A DNA stretch of 64,000 nt, taken from assembly GCF_035474595.1 (NCBI RefSeq), contig NZ_DATIND010000046.1, forward strand, positions 1 through 64,000, written 5' to 3'. Under the pieces are notes generated by a model. It was not told the DNA's origin and did not search any database. It worked only from the letters and a program-made list of their open reading frames with translations. This stretch comes from Longimicrobium sp. GTDB lineage: Bacteria > Gemmatimonadota > Gemmatimonadetes > Longimicrobiales > Longimicrobiaceae. The position numbers and the translations under genes are program-made. Below, piece by piece: positions 34,319-42,648 of this stretch. Within the stretch, counting starts at the first letter, position 1, and the number at the start of each line of letters is the position of its first letter.

Positions 34319-34861
34319 CTATGCCGCGTTGGCGCGCATCACCGGCTCGTCGCCCGCGTCGTGGGCGGCGCCGAAGTGGGGAACCATCGCCCGCTCCAGC
34401 GCCAGGGCGGCGGAAGCGGGGTCGGTGGCCACGGCGCGCAGGCCGCGCCGGGCGAACTGGCGGGCGAACCGCGCCAGCGTCTGCGGATGCACGGCGACCT
34501 CGGCGGCCACCTCGATCCAGGTGCGGTGCGGCGACTTGGCCTCCAGGGCGCGGGCCAGGATCACCCAGTGCAGCACGTCTTCCAGCCGCACCGGCGAGGC
34601 CTCGCCCATGGCGGTGCGCCAGTCGCGCCACAGGGTGCGCCGGTCGCACCCCGCCGCGGCTGCCAGGCGGCAGACGCTGCGGAAGGGCTGCGCGGCGGTG
34701 CAGGCCAGCAGCAGCGCGGCGCGCAGCCGCTGCGGCAGGCGGGGGTCCAGCCGGATGGCGGCGGCCAGGCGGCGGGTTGCGGGGGATGGGGTGCCCCCGC
34801 CGGCGGACACACGGCGGAGCGGGGCGGGAACGCCGAACGGACCGAGCTGGTGTGCGTGCAT
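34319..34861 (-). CDS. AraC-like small HTH regulator, paralogue 1
   Basis: A 180-residue protein. After a Pro/Ala-rich N-terminus come two HTH-like segments: SVCRLAAAAGCDRRTLWRDW (about 62-81) and TWIEVAAEVAVHPQTLARF (about 113-131), linked by a hydrophobic helix (LEDVLHWVILARALE). The spacing matches the double-HTH of AraC DNA-binding domains, with no ligand-binding domain. It aligns throughout with the gene at 35019. Function and target unknown. Confidence 0.65.
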   Translation of the reverse strand: MHAHQLGPFGVPAPLRRVSAGGGTPSPATRRLAAAIRLDPRLPQRLRAALLLACTAAQPFRSVCRLAAAAGCDRRTLWRDWRTAMGEASPVRLEDVLHWVILARALEAKSPHRTWIEVAAEVAVHPQTLARFARQFARRGLRAVATDPASAALALERAMVPHFGAAHDAGDEPVMRANAA

Positions 34862-35018
34862 CTGCGGGCGCGGCGGTGGGTCGCATTCGGGGCCCCGGCT
34901 GGACCGGGACCCCGGCGGGTCACGCCTGCAACGATGTACGCGGGGGAGGTTTCACGCATGCGATGCGGCATGGATGCGCACGGCGCGGTAGTGAGCCGCG
35001 CCGTTGCTGCCGCGAACG

Positions 35019-35585
35019 TCACCCGTGGCGGCCGTTGGGGGCCGGGGTGAGCACGAGCGGGATGACGTCGGCCTGGAAGCGCGCCTCCAGCGGGCCGTGG
35101 CCGCGCGCCGCCAGCTCGCGCAGCGAGCTGCCGGTGAGCTGCCGCGCCAGCCGCCCCAGGGTGTGCGGGTGGATGCCGATCTCGTCGGCCACGTCGGCCC
35201 AGGCGCGCGCCGCCGTCTTGCGGTGCGTGGCGCGCAGCAGGAGCAGCCAGTGCAGGAAGTCCTGCAGGCGCAGCCCGGCGCCCACCGTGTGCTTCCAGTG
35301 CGTCCACAGGGTGCGGCGGTCGCACCCGGCGGCCGATGCCAGCTTCTCCACCGTGCGGATGTTGCGCGCCTCGTCGCAGGCCAGCGCCAGCGCCTCGCGC
35401 AGCCGCGCGGGCAGGTGCGGCGCGCGGCGGATGGCGGGCGCGAGCGCCGGCGACACGGCCGCGGCGGAGCGGCGCGCCGGGCGCGCGGGTTCGGGGTGGT
35501 CGGGGCGGCTGGGGTGCGGGTTCGGTACGGCGGCGGCGGCGCGCTGCGGCGCGCGCGAGGACGGGAACGAGTACGAATCGAGCAT
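35019..35585 (-). CDS. AraC-like small HTH regulator, paralogue 2
   Basis: A 188-residue paralogue of the 34319 product. It shares AAGCDRRTLW (first HTH, about 87-106), a hydrophobic linking helix (LQDFLHWLLLLRATH) and the second HTH (WADVADEIGIHPHTLGRLAR). The two genes are on the same strand, 157 nt apart with non-coding DNA between, so they probably arose by tandem duplication and then diverged. The N-terminal 45 residues are Pro/Ala/Arg-rich and probably disordered. The 435 bp from here to btuF contain the cobalamin riboswitch on the other strand. Confidence 0.65.
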   Translation of the reverse strand: MLDSYSFPSSRAPQRAAAAVPNPHPSRPDHPEPARPARRSAAAVSPALAPAIRRAPHLPARLREALALACDEARNIRTVEKLASAAGCDRRTLWTHWKHTVGAGLRLQDFLHWLLLLRATHRKTAARAWADVADEIGIHPHTLGRLARQLTGSSLRELAARGHGPLEARFQADVIPLVLTPAPNGRHG

Positions 35586-35756
35586 CCGGTGGGCTGCGGA
35601 TCGGGGGTGCCCGGGCCGCGCGCCCGGGCGGGCGCACGACAGGTGATTTCAAACGCGCGGAGCCGGGTGTTTGTGACACCACACCATTGGCTCCCTTCCG
35701 ACTTGGATGCCGCGGGCTTGTCATTGGTTTGCCCCGCGGCTAACTTCCGGCCCGAC

Positions 35757-35950
35757 AACATGCACGCGAGGGGGCCATTCGGAAGCCGGTGTGAATCCGG
35801 CGCGGCCCCGCCACTGTGAGAGGCCCGGCGACCTCGGTCGCCGGCCCGGCCCGCTCCGCGGGGGTCAAGCCCCCGCACCGCCACTGGGTGTACCAGGCCC
35901 GGGAAGGTGGAGCGCCAGCCGCCTCGAGCCAGGAGACCGGCCCCTTCGCT
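35757..35950 (+). promoter_or_regulatory. Cobalamin (AdoCbl) riboswitch
   Basis: The conserved core is readable: GAAGCCGGTGTGAATCCGGC, then CCCGCCACTGTGAG, then at the 3' side AGCCAGGAGACCGGCC, which are the hallmark boxes of the B12 riboswitch. Peripheral stems such as CGGCGACC...GGTCGCCG lie between. It is directly upstream of btuF, 134 nt before the start. Known members repress transport or synthesis genes when adenosylcobalamin is abundant. Boundaries are approximate. Confidence 0.95.
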
Positions 35951-36083
35951 CCCGCAACGACACCCCTCGCGGGAGGGGAGCGGGTCCGACTGCCGGCCGG
36001 TGGCTCCACCTTTCGTCCCTCGGGGACGAGCCCAGCCGACTTCGCACCCGTCTCCTCCGCGACTACGTGGAAGGACGGGTCTT

Positions 36084-37028
36084 TTGTTTCCGGTCCCTCG
36101 CCGGCTCCGCATCTCCCCCGCCGCCGCGCTGGCGGCCGCGCTCCTCGCCGGGTGCGGCGGCCGCGCGGACGGCGGCGCGCGCGCGCGTTCCGCATCCGCA
36201 GACTCGGCCGTCTCGGTGGTGGACGACGCGGGGCGTACGGTGCGGCTGGACCGTCCCGCGCGGCGCATCGTCGCGCTGGTGCCCGCGGTGACCGAGACGG
36301 TGATCTCGATCGGCGCGGGCGGCTCGCTCGTCGGGCGGACGGATTACGACCGGGGGGAGATGGTGGAGCGTCTTCCCTCCGTCGGCGGCGGGCTGGACCC
36401 CAGCATCGAGAAGCTCGTCTCCCTCCATCCCGACTTGGTGCTGGGATGGGAGACGAGCGGGCGCACGGAGCTGCGCGACCGGCTGACCGCGCTCGGCATC
36501 CCCGTGTTCGCCATGAAGATCGAGGACACGACCGACGTCTTCCGCTCGGTCCGCAACCTGGGCGCGCTCACCGGGCGCGGCCGCGCGGCGGATTCCGTCT
36601 CCGCGTCGATCCGCCGCGAGCTGGACGCGGTGCGCGCGTCCGTGGCCTCGTCTCCCCGCCCTTCCGTCTTCTTCCTGGTGTGGAACGACCCGCCGATGAC
36701 CGCGGGGGCCAGGACGTTCGTGTCGCAGGTGATCGAGATCGCGGGGGGACGGAACGTCTTCGGCGACCAGGCGGCGCTCTGGCCCAGCGTGTCGATGGAG
36801 GAGATCGTCCGCCGGCAGCCGGACTTCGTGCTGGTACCCGTGGGCGAGCGGGGGATGGTGCGGCTGGAGGCGATGCGCACGGCGGTCGGCTGGCGCGAGC
36901 TGCGGGCGCTGCGCGAGGGGCGCGGCGTGCCCGTTCCCTCGCAGGTGGTGAACCAGCCGGGGCCGCACCTGGCCGAAGCGGCGCGGGCCATCCGCGACGC
37001 CATCCACCCCGGGGTGAAGGGGCGATGA
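36084..37028 (+). CDS. btuF: Cobalamin ABC transporter substrate-binding lipoprotein
   Basis: A 314-residue periplasmic-binding protein. The start is an inferred TTG at 36084 with AAGGA 8 nt upstream; the N-terminus then reads as a signal sequence ending in LLAGC, a good lipobox. The mature part follows the class III fold of BtuF/FhuD/FepB: RRIVALVPAVTETVISIGAG, DPSIEKLVSLHPDLVLGWE, then AIHP at the end. It captures B12 and passes it to BtuCD. The preceding riboswitch makes cobalamin the likely ligand. btuC overlaps by 4 nt (ATGA). Confidence 0.9.
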   Translation: MFPVPRRLRISPAAALAAALLAGCGGRADGGARARSASADSAVSVVDDAGRTVRLDRPARRIVALVPAVTETVISIGAGGSLVGRTDYDRGEMVERLPSVGGGLDPSIEKLVSLHPDLVLGWETSGRTELRDRLTALGIPVFAMKIEDTTDVFRSVRNLGALTGRGRAADSVSASIRRELDAVRASVASSPRPSVFFLVWNDPPMTAGARTFVSQVIEIAGGRNVFGDQAALWPSVSMEEIVRRQPDFVLVPVGERGMVRLEAMRTAVGWRELRALREGRGVPVPSQVVNQPGPHLAEAARAIRDAIHPGVKGR

Positions 37029-38011
37029 GGCCGCTCGCGCGCCTGGCCCTGCTCGCGGCGATCGTGGCCGCGGCGCTCCTGCTGGCCGTGCGGCTGGGTG
37101 CGGTGCCGCTCACCCTGCGCCAGGTGGTGGACGGCGTCCGCGGCGCGGGGGACCCGACCAACGTGGCCATCGTGCGCCGCCTCCGCCTCCCCCGCGCCGT
37201 GCTGGCGGCGATGGTGGGCGGCTCGCTGGCGGCCAGCGGCGCGACCTTCCAGGCGCTGCTGCGCAACCCGCTCGCGGAGCCGTACATCCTGGGGATCAGC
37301 GGCGGCGCGGCCGTGGGCGCGGTGTTCGCGATCGCGCTGGGCGGCGCGGCGGCGTCGGGGGGGATCGTGGCGGCGGCGGCGCTGGCGGGGGCGGTGATCG
37401 CCATCGTCCTCGTCTTCCGCATCGCCGCCGTCGTCGGGCGGGCGCTGGACACGCGCATCCTGCTGCTGGCGGGGGTCGTCGTCGGCGCCTTCTTCAACGC
37501 GTGCATCCTCCTGGCGCTCACCTTCGCGGACGCGGACGCCTTCCGCTCGGCCATCTTCTGGATCATGGGAAGCTTCTCCGGCGCCACCTGGCGCGGCATC
37601 TCCCTCCTGGCCGTGGCCATGGTCCCCGCGCTGGTGCTGCTGATGGCGCTGGCCCGCCCGCTCAACCTCCTTTCCGTGGGGGAAGAGACCGCCGCGTACC
37701 TGGGGACGCGGGTGGAGCGGACCAAGCTGCTCGCCTACGGGACGGCGTCGCTGCTGACGGCGGGCGCGGTCGCCGTGAGCGGGGTGATCGGCTTCGTCGG
37801 CCTCGTCGTCCCCCACGTGGTGCGGATGCTGTGGGGGCCCGACCACCGCTTCCTCATTCCGGCGTCGGTGTTGCTGGGCGCAGCGTTCGTGGTGCTGGCG
37901 GACACGCTGGCGCGCACCGCCGCCGCGCCGACCGAGCTGCCCGTGGGCGTGGTGACGGCGTTCGTCGGCGTCCCCTTCTTCGTCTGGCTCCTGCGCGGGA
38001 GGGGCGCGTGA
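37025..38011 (+). CDS. btuC: Cobalamin ABC transporter permease
   Basis: A 328-residue FecCD-family permease with about ten membrane helices. Typical sequence includes IVRRLRLPRAVLAAMVGGSL, GATFQALLRNPLAEPYILG and PHVVRMLWGPDHRFLIP. It forms the inner-membrane channel of the BtuCD transporter. Start and stop overlap btuF and btuD (ATGA and GTGA), so all three are coupled. Length is normal. Confidence 0.93.
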   Translation: MRPLARLALLAAIVAAALLLAVRLGAVPLTLRQVVDGVRGAGDPTNVAIVRRLRLPRAVLAAMVGGSLAASGATFQALLRNPLAEPYILGISGGAAVGAVFAIALGGAAASGGIVAAAALAGAVIAIVLVFRIAAVVGRALDTRILLLAGVVVGAFFNACILLALTFADADAFRSAIFWIMGSFSGATWRGISLLAVAMVPALVLLMALARPLNLLSVGEETAAYLGTRVERTKLLAYGTASLLTAGAVAVSGVIGFVGLVVPHVVRMLWGPDHRFLIPASVLLGAAFVVLADTLARTAAAPTELPVGVVTAFVGVPFFVWLLRGRGA

Positions 38012-38850
38012 ACGGCTGGAGCTGCCGCGGCGTCACCTTCCGCTATCCCGAGTCGAATCGCCCCGCGGTGGACGGGGTGACGGTGGAGATCCCGGCGGGG
38101 ACGTGCACCGCCGTGCTGGGGCCCAATGGCTCGGGAAAGTCGACGCTGCTGCGGCTGCTGCTGGGAACGCTGAGGCCGTCGGCGGGATCGGTGGAGCTGG
38201 ACGGGCGGGCGGTGGGGGATTGGGGACGGGAGGAGATCGCGCGCGCCGTGGGCGTGGTGCCGCAGGGCGAGGAGGCGGCGTTCCCGATGACCGTGCGGGA
38301 GATGGTGGCGATGGGCCGCTACCCGCACCTGGGCCCCTGGCGCCGCGAGGGCGACGCCGACCGCCGCGCGGTGGAGCGGGCCATGCGCCGCTGCGACGTG
38401 CTGGCCTTCGCGCACCGCCCCATCTCCACCCTTTCCGGCGGCGAGCGGCAGCGGGCGCGGGTGGCGCGCGCGCTGGCGCAGGAGCCCCGCGCGCTGGCGC
38501 TGGACGAGCCCACGGCGGCGCTCGACATCAGCCACGAGATGGCGATCTTCGAGCTGCTGCGCGACCTGGGCCGCGCGGGGACCACGGTGCTGCTGGTGAC
38601 GCACAACCTGAACCTGGCCGCGCGCTACGCCGACCGCCTGGTGCTGCTGGACCGCGGCCGCATCGCCGCGGCGGGCGCGCCGGAGGAGGTGCTCACCCGG
38701 GAGACGGTGGAGCGCGTGTACGGCTGGCCCGTGCGCATCGACCGGCACCCCGGCCCCGGCCCGGACGCCGGCGCGCCGCAGGTCGTCCCCCTCTCCGGCG
38801 AGGCGTGCGCGCAGATGTCCGGCGCGCGGGAGGCGGCGGATGCGGCGTAA
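38008..38850 (+). CDS. btuD: Cobalamin ABC transporter ATPase
   Basis: A 280-residue ATPase beginning at a GTG that overlaps the btuC stop. Walker A is GPNGSGKST (about 37-45), the signature LSGGERQRARVARAL, Walker B ALALDEPTAALD, and the H-loop TVLLVTHNL. It powers BtuC. The C-terminal tail (after about 245) is longer than in the E. coli protein (249 aa). Downstream, the operon is followed by heptamers and a large inverted repeat before the TonB receptor gene. Confidence 0.92.
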   Translation: MNGWSCRGVTFRYPESNRPAVDGVTVEIPAGTCTAVLGPNGSGKSTLLRLLLGTLRPSAGSVELDGRAVGDWGREEIARAVGVVPQGEEAAFPMTVREMVAMGRYPHLGPWRREGDADRRAVERAMRRCDVLAFAHRPISTLSGGERQRARVARALAQEPRALALDEPTAALDISHEMAIFELLRDLGRAGTTVLLVTHNLNLAARYADRLVLLDRGRIAAAGAPEEVLTRETVERVYGWPVRIDRHPGPGPDAGAPQVVPLSGEACAQMSGAREAADAA

Positions 38851-38851
38851 T

Positions 38852-38882
38852 CAGTGCCCAGTGCCGAGTGCCCAGTGCCAGG
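38852..38882. repeat. Family E heptamer run after btuD
   Basis: CAGTGCCCAGTGCCGAGTGC and CCAGTGCCA repeat the heptamer AGTGCCN about four times, 1-2 nt after the btuD stop. It matches the left arm of the rpoB-rpoC hairpin but has no right arm here. Confidence 0.8.
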
Positions 38883-38935
38883 TGGGTTGGGGCGCATCCG
38901 CGCCCGAGTTGCGCGATTCAGACATCACCACCGCG

Positions 38936-39178
38936 GACGTCATCCTGAGGCCGGCCGCGCCGAACTCTGGTTCGCACGGATGCGTGCAGGCCGAAGGATC
39001 CATAGTCGCCCCCAGCACTCAGCCGAAGACGCGCTCCGATGCCAGGCGGTCGTCGGCTGGACGCGGCCATGCTTCCGCGCGCTTCGGCTGCTCAGTGCTG
39101 GCGGATGCTATAGATCCTTCGGCCTGCGAAGTGTCGCGCATGCCGCGCCGTCGGGGTGGCCGGCCTCAGGATGACGTC
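38936..39178. repeat. Large composite inverted repeat of two family A elements
   Basis: A direct family A copy (38936-39004) faces an inverted copy (39109-39178) across 104 nt. The inner DNA is also palindromic: CCAGCACTCAGCCGAAG near 39012 is answered by CTTCGGCTGCTCAGTGCTGG ending near 39102. The whole 243-bp unit is therefore one extended inverted repeat, like a small MITE. It has no gene and separates btuD from the TonB receptor gene. 38851-39211 is otherwise empty except for the heptamers. Confidence 0.85.
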
Positions 39179-39211
39179 TCCTTTGTCGGGTTCCAACGAT
39201 CGCGCCCTCCA

Positions 39212-41359
39212 TTGCGGACCGCGCTGCTCGTCATCGCCCTGCTGCTCATCTCCCGCACGCCCTTGCTGGCGCAGTTCCCGGGGGAGCTGGCGGGGACGGT
39301 GACGGATGCGGCGACGGGGGCGCCGGTCGCGGCGGCGGCGGTGGAGCTGGCGGGGACGGCGCTGGCGGCGCGGACCGACGGCGCGGGGGCGTTCCGGCTG
39401 CGCGGGCTGGAGCCCGGATCGTATCACGTCGTCATTCGCCGGGCGGGATATGCGTTACAGGATGTCGCCGCGACGGTGCGCAACGGCGAGACGGCGCGTA
39501 TCTCCATCACCCTCCAGCCGGTTCCGGTCACCCTCTCCGCCCTCACGGTGACGGCGGAAGCCGAGGCGGCGGGTGGCAGCGTGGGACGCGCGGAGATCGA
39601 GGCGAGCGGCGCGCGCACCGCCGCCGAGGTGGTGGAGCGCGTCCCCGGCGTGGTGGTGCGGGGGAGCGGGCCGACTGGTGCGCGCACCGTCAGTATCCGC
39701 GGGAGCGCGGCCGACGAGGTGCTGGTGCTGGTGGACGGCGCCGCGCTGAACGACCCCGTGACCGGCGAGGCGGACCTGAGCGCCGTCCCCGCGTCGAGCG
39801 TGGAGCGCGTGACCGTGCTCCCCGGTGCGCGGACGGCGCGGTACGGGCCGCGGGCGCAGGCCGGCGTGGTGCTGGTGGAGACGCGCGCCGCCGCGGCGCG
39901 GCAATCGCTGGAGCTTTCCGCCGGCACCCTCGGCGAATGGTCGGGAGGAGGGGAGATGGGGATGGCGGTGGGGCGGACGGCGTGGAGCGCGGGCGGCCAC
40001 CTGCGCCGCATCGGTGGCGGCTTCGACTACCTCCGCGACGCGAACGACCCCACCAGGGTCCGCCGCACCAACGACGACCTGGGCGAGTGGAGCGCGTTCG
40101 GCGCGGTGTCCTCTCCCCTCGCGGGCGGCGAGCTGCGGGTGCGGGGGGGATGGGACGCCCTCCGCCGCGGCCTTCCCGGCACCGGGCACACGCCCTCGCC
40201 GGACGCGAGGGAGGAGATGGGGCGCGGGCGGGCGTCGCTGGGCTGGCGGCGCGTGGGCGCGCGGACGACGCTCTCCGCGCGGGTGACGGGCGCCGCGCAG
40301 CGCGTCCGCTTCGCCGACCCGGCGCCGCCGTTCGGCCTGCCGTACGACGACACCACCCGCGTGCGCACCGGCGACGTGCGCGTGGAGGCGGAGCGGGCGC
40401 TGGGCGATGTCGGTCTCGTGCGGACCGTCGGCGGCGGGATCGACGCGGGGGCGCAGCACGTGGACGCCGGCGCGCTGTCGGACCGCGCGCCGCGGACGCG
40501 GCATGACTTCGGCGCGTTCGCGCACGCGGCGGGGGGCATCTCCATCTCCCGTCTCCCGCTCGACCTCTCCGCGGAGGGGCGGGTGGACCGCGACGGGGTG
40601 GCGCGCGAGTGGTTCGCCTCGCGCGCGCTGGCGGCCGGGACGCGGGTGGGCGCGCTGCGGGTGCAGGTGGCCAACCGCAGCTCGTTCAGCCCGCCGTCGC
40701 TGGGCGACCAGTTCTTCCGCGAGGGAGTGGGCGTGGTCCCCAACCCGGCGCTCCGCCCCGAGCGCGTGCCCAGCGAGTGGGAGATCTCGTCGTCGCTGGG
40801 CGTGGAGAGGGGCGGCGCGGGGCTCACCGTCTCGGCTGCCGGGTACACGGGAGACGTGAAGGGGATGATCGTGTGGCTCCCCGACTTCGCCTTCCGCTGG
40901 AGCCCGCGCAACGTGGACGTCGCGCGCCGGGGGATGGACGCGCGGGCGGAGGCGAACTTCCCCGCGGCCGGCCTGCGCGTGGCCGGCTCGTGGTCCATCG
41001 CCCGCATCACCTACATCCTGGACGGGCGGGACAGCGGGATCCAGGTGGCGTACCGCCCCGCGCGCAGCGGCCTGCTCACGGCCGCGTGGGCGCCGGGGCC
41101 GTGGCGCGCGGAGCTGGCCGCGCGCTACACGGGGCTGAGGTACCCGGCCCCGGCGAAGGTAAACGCGCTCCCCGGCTTCTGGAGCGCGGACCTGGGCGTG
41201 TCGCGGGCGTGGCGGCTGGGCCGCTGGGCCGCGACGGGCGCCCTGACGATCGACCGAATCTTCGACGAGAAGCAGTCGCTGATCGCCGGCTATCCCGAGC
41301 CGGGGCGGCGGGTGCGTTTCGACCTGCGCCTGACGCGCGCGGGGATCCATCACCCCTGA
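39212..41359 (+). CDS. TonB-dependent receptor, probable cobalamin receptor (BtuB-like)
   Basis: A 715-residue outer-membrane receptor if a TTG at 39212 is used; the exact start is uncertain because the upstream frame is open into the repeat. A signal peptide (LLVIALLLISRTPLLAQ) is followed by a carboxypeptidase-regulatory-like beta-sandwich (about 22-105), a plug (residues about 125-240; VVERVPGVVVRG, VSIRGSAADEVLVLVDGAAL) and a beta-barrel ending VRFDLRLTRAG. It pairs with the btuFCD genes just upstream and a surface lipoprotein downstream. Substrate is inferred from the riboswitch context. Known TonB boxes could not be recognised with confidence. Confidence 0.85.
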   Translation: MRTALLVIALLLISRTPLLAQFPGELAGTVTDAATGAPVAAAAVELAGTALAARTDGAGAFRLRGLEPGSYHVVIRRAGYALQDVAATVRNGETARISITLQPVPVTLSALTVTAEAEAAGGSVGRAEIEASGARTAAEVVERVPGVVVRGSGPTGARTVSIRGSAADEVLVLVDGAALNDPVTGEADLSAVPASSVERVTVLPGARTARYGPRAQAGVVLVETRAAAARQSLELSAGTLGEWSGGGEMGMAVGRTAWSAGGHLRRIGGGFDYLRDANDPTRVRRTNDDLGEWSAFGAVSSPLAGGELRVRGGWDALRRGLPGTGHTPSPDAREEMGRGRASLGWRRVGARTTLSARVTGAAQRVRFADPAPPFGLPYDDTTRVRTGDVRVEAERALGDVGLVRTVGGGIDAGAQHVDAGALSDRAPRTRHDFGAFAHAAGGISISRLPLDLSAEGRVDRDGVAREWFASRALAAGTRVGALRVQVANRSSFSPPSLGDQFFREGVGVVPNPALRPERVPSEWEISSSLGVERGGAGLTVSAAGYTGDVKGMIVWLPDFAFRWSPRNVDVARRGMDARAEANFPAAGLRVAGSWSIARITYILDGRDSGIQVAYRPARSGLLTAAWAPGPWRAELAARYTGLRYPAPAKVNALPGFWSADLGVSRAWRLGRWAATGALTIDRIFDEKQSLIAGYPEPGRRVRFDLRLTRAGIHHP

Positions 41360-41377
41360 CGTACACTGGAAAGCTCG

Positions 41378-42442
41378 ATGACGAACGAAAGCTTCCGCCG
41401 GCTCGGCCGGCTCGCGGTTCTCTCCCTGGCCGCCACGCTGGCCGCCTGCAGCGGCGGCGACGGCCCCGGCGACCCCGGCGGCGGCGGCGCCCCCGAGCGG
41501 GTGGAGGTGATCGTCAACAGCGTGAGCCGCACGCTCAGCATCCTCTCCCCCGACAGCGCCAGCCCGGTGGTGCGCACGGTGGAGCTGGGCTCGCAGGGGA
41601 GCCCGGTGGCCGCGGCGGTGCGCGGCGGGCTGGCCGTGGTGCCGATGGGCACCTATCCCTTCGCGGTGGTGGTGGACCTGCGCACCGGCGTGGTCACCCA
41701 CACCGTGGCGCTCCCCGCGAACTCGGGGGCCACCGGCGCGGCGTTCCTGAACGACTCCATCGTCATGATCGCCAACCCCAACCGCAACACCGTCTCGCCG
41801 GTGAACGCGGTGACGGGGACGATCAAGCCCGAGCTGGCGGTGGGAACGTATCCGCAGACGGTGGTGCCGGGGCCCGACGTGGTGTTCGTGCTGAACGCCA
41901 ACCTGGTGAACTTCGCGCCGGCCGGCCCCGGCTCGGTGAGCGTGATCACCGCGGCCAACAAGGTCGACGCCACCGCGTCGCTGCAGGGGATCAACCCCAC
42001 GGCGGGGGTGGTGAGCGGGGCGCGGCTCTTCATCGTGAACGCGGGCCACTTCGGCGGGAACGACGGCACGCTGTCGGTGCTGAACCTGGCCACGGCCACC
42101 GAGGAGGTGTTCACCGGCTTCGGCGAGTTCCCCGGCTCGGTCGACGTGGGGGTGTCGGGGAACGTGTACGTGGGCGTGTACGGCACCGGGATCCTGGAGT
42201 GGAACCCCGGCGTCCACCAGTTCGTGCGCGGGCTGGACAACCCGATCGTGCCGGCGGGGGGGCCGCCGGTGTCGGCGGTGGCGGTGGACTACGCGGGGCG
42301 GCTGCACACGCTGAACCCGGGGAGCTGCAACGCCCCCGGCAAGGAGTACCGCCTGGTCGGCAGCACGGCGAACCGCACAGTCACCACGGGCGTGTGCCCG
42401 TTCGACATCAAGTTCACCCAGCTCGCGGCGCCGACGGATTGA
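41378..42442 (+). CDS. Beta-propeller-like lipoprotein of the B12 uptake operon (BtuG-like candidate)
   Basis: A 354-residue lipoprotein; signal peptide and lipobox LAACSGG (Cys24). The mature part repeats about 40-45-residue units with endings such as LSILSPDSASPVVRTVELGS, VVVDLRTGVVTHTVAL, VNAVTGTIKPELAVGTYPQT and VITAANKVDATASLQG, the YncE-like pattern of a roughly seven-bladed beta-propeller. It starts 18 nt after the receptor gene and ends before a strong terminator. In Bacteroides, BtuG is a surface beta-propeller lipoprotein that binds cobalamin very tightly and docks on BtuB. The same position and architecture make this a BtuG analogue candidate; sequence identity was not tested. Confidence 0.8.
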   Translation: MTNESFRRLGRLAVLSLAATLAACSGGDGPGDPGGGGAPERVEVIVNSVSRTLSILSPDSASPVVRTVELGSQGSPVAAAVRGGLAVVPMGTYPFAVVVDLRTGVVTHTVALPANSGATGAAFLNDSIVMIANPNRNTVSPVNAVTGTIKPELAVGTYPQTVVPGPDVVFVLNANLVNFAPAGPGSVSVITAANKVDATASLQGINPTAGVVSGARLFIVNAGHFGGNDGTLSVLNLATATEEVFTGFGEFPGSVDVGVSGNVYVGVYGTGILEWNPGVHQFVRGLDNPIVPAGGPPVSAVAVDYAGRLHTLNPGSCNAPGKEYRLVGSTANRTVTTGVCPFDIKFTQLAAPTD

Positions 42443-42522
42443 CGGAGATCGTGCATTCCTGAACCGGGCGTAACGGAGGACGGGACAGCAGCTCTCCGCT
42501 ACCTCGTGAGAGATAGGAACGA

Positions 42523-42559
42523 GAAGCGAGTCGAGACACGGGTTGTCTCGACTCGCTTC
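42523..42559. terminator. 16-bp terminator hairpin closing the B12 operon
   Basis: GAAGCGAGTCGAGACA and TGTCTCGACTCGCTTC form a perfect 16-bp stem with loop CGGGT. It lies 81 nt after the lipoprotein stop and 90 nt from the 3' end of the opposing gene, so it may serve both. Confidence 0.75.
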
Positions 42560-42648
42560 ATCGTCAGGGCGCGCCTCAGGTCATCCGGGGACGAACATCA
42601 GGCTCTCAGACTCGCGCCGTTCTGTCCCTGTCCCCTATTCCCTGCCGT

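Noticed and set aside
36084-37028. Iron-siderophore transporter instead of cobalamin
   Set aside because: The ABC proteins belong to a family shared by both, but the readable B12 riboswitch directly upstream makes cobalamin the better call.
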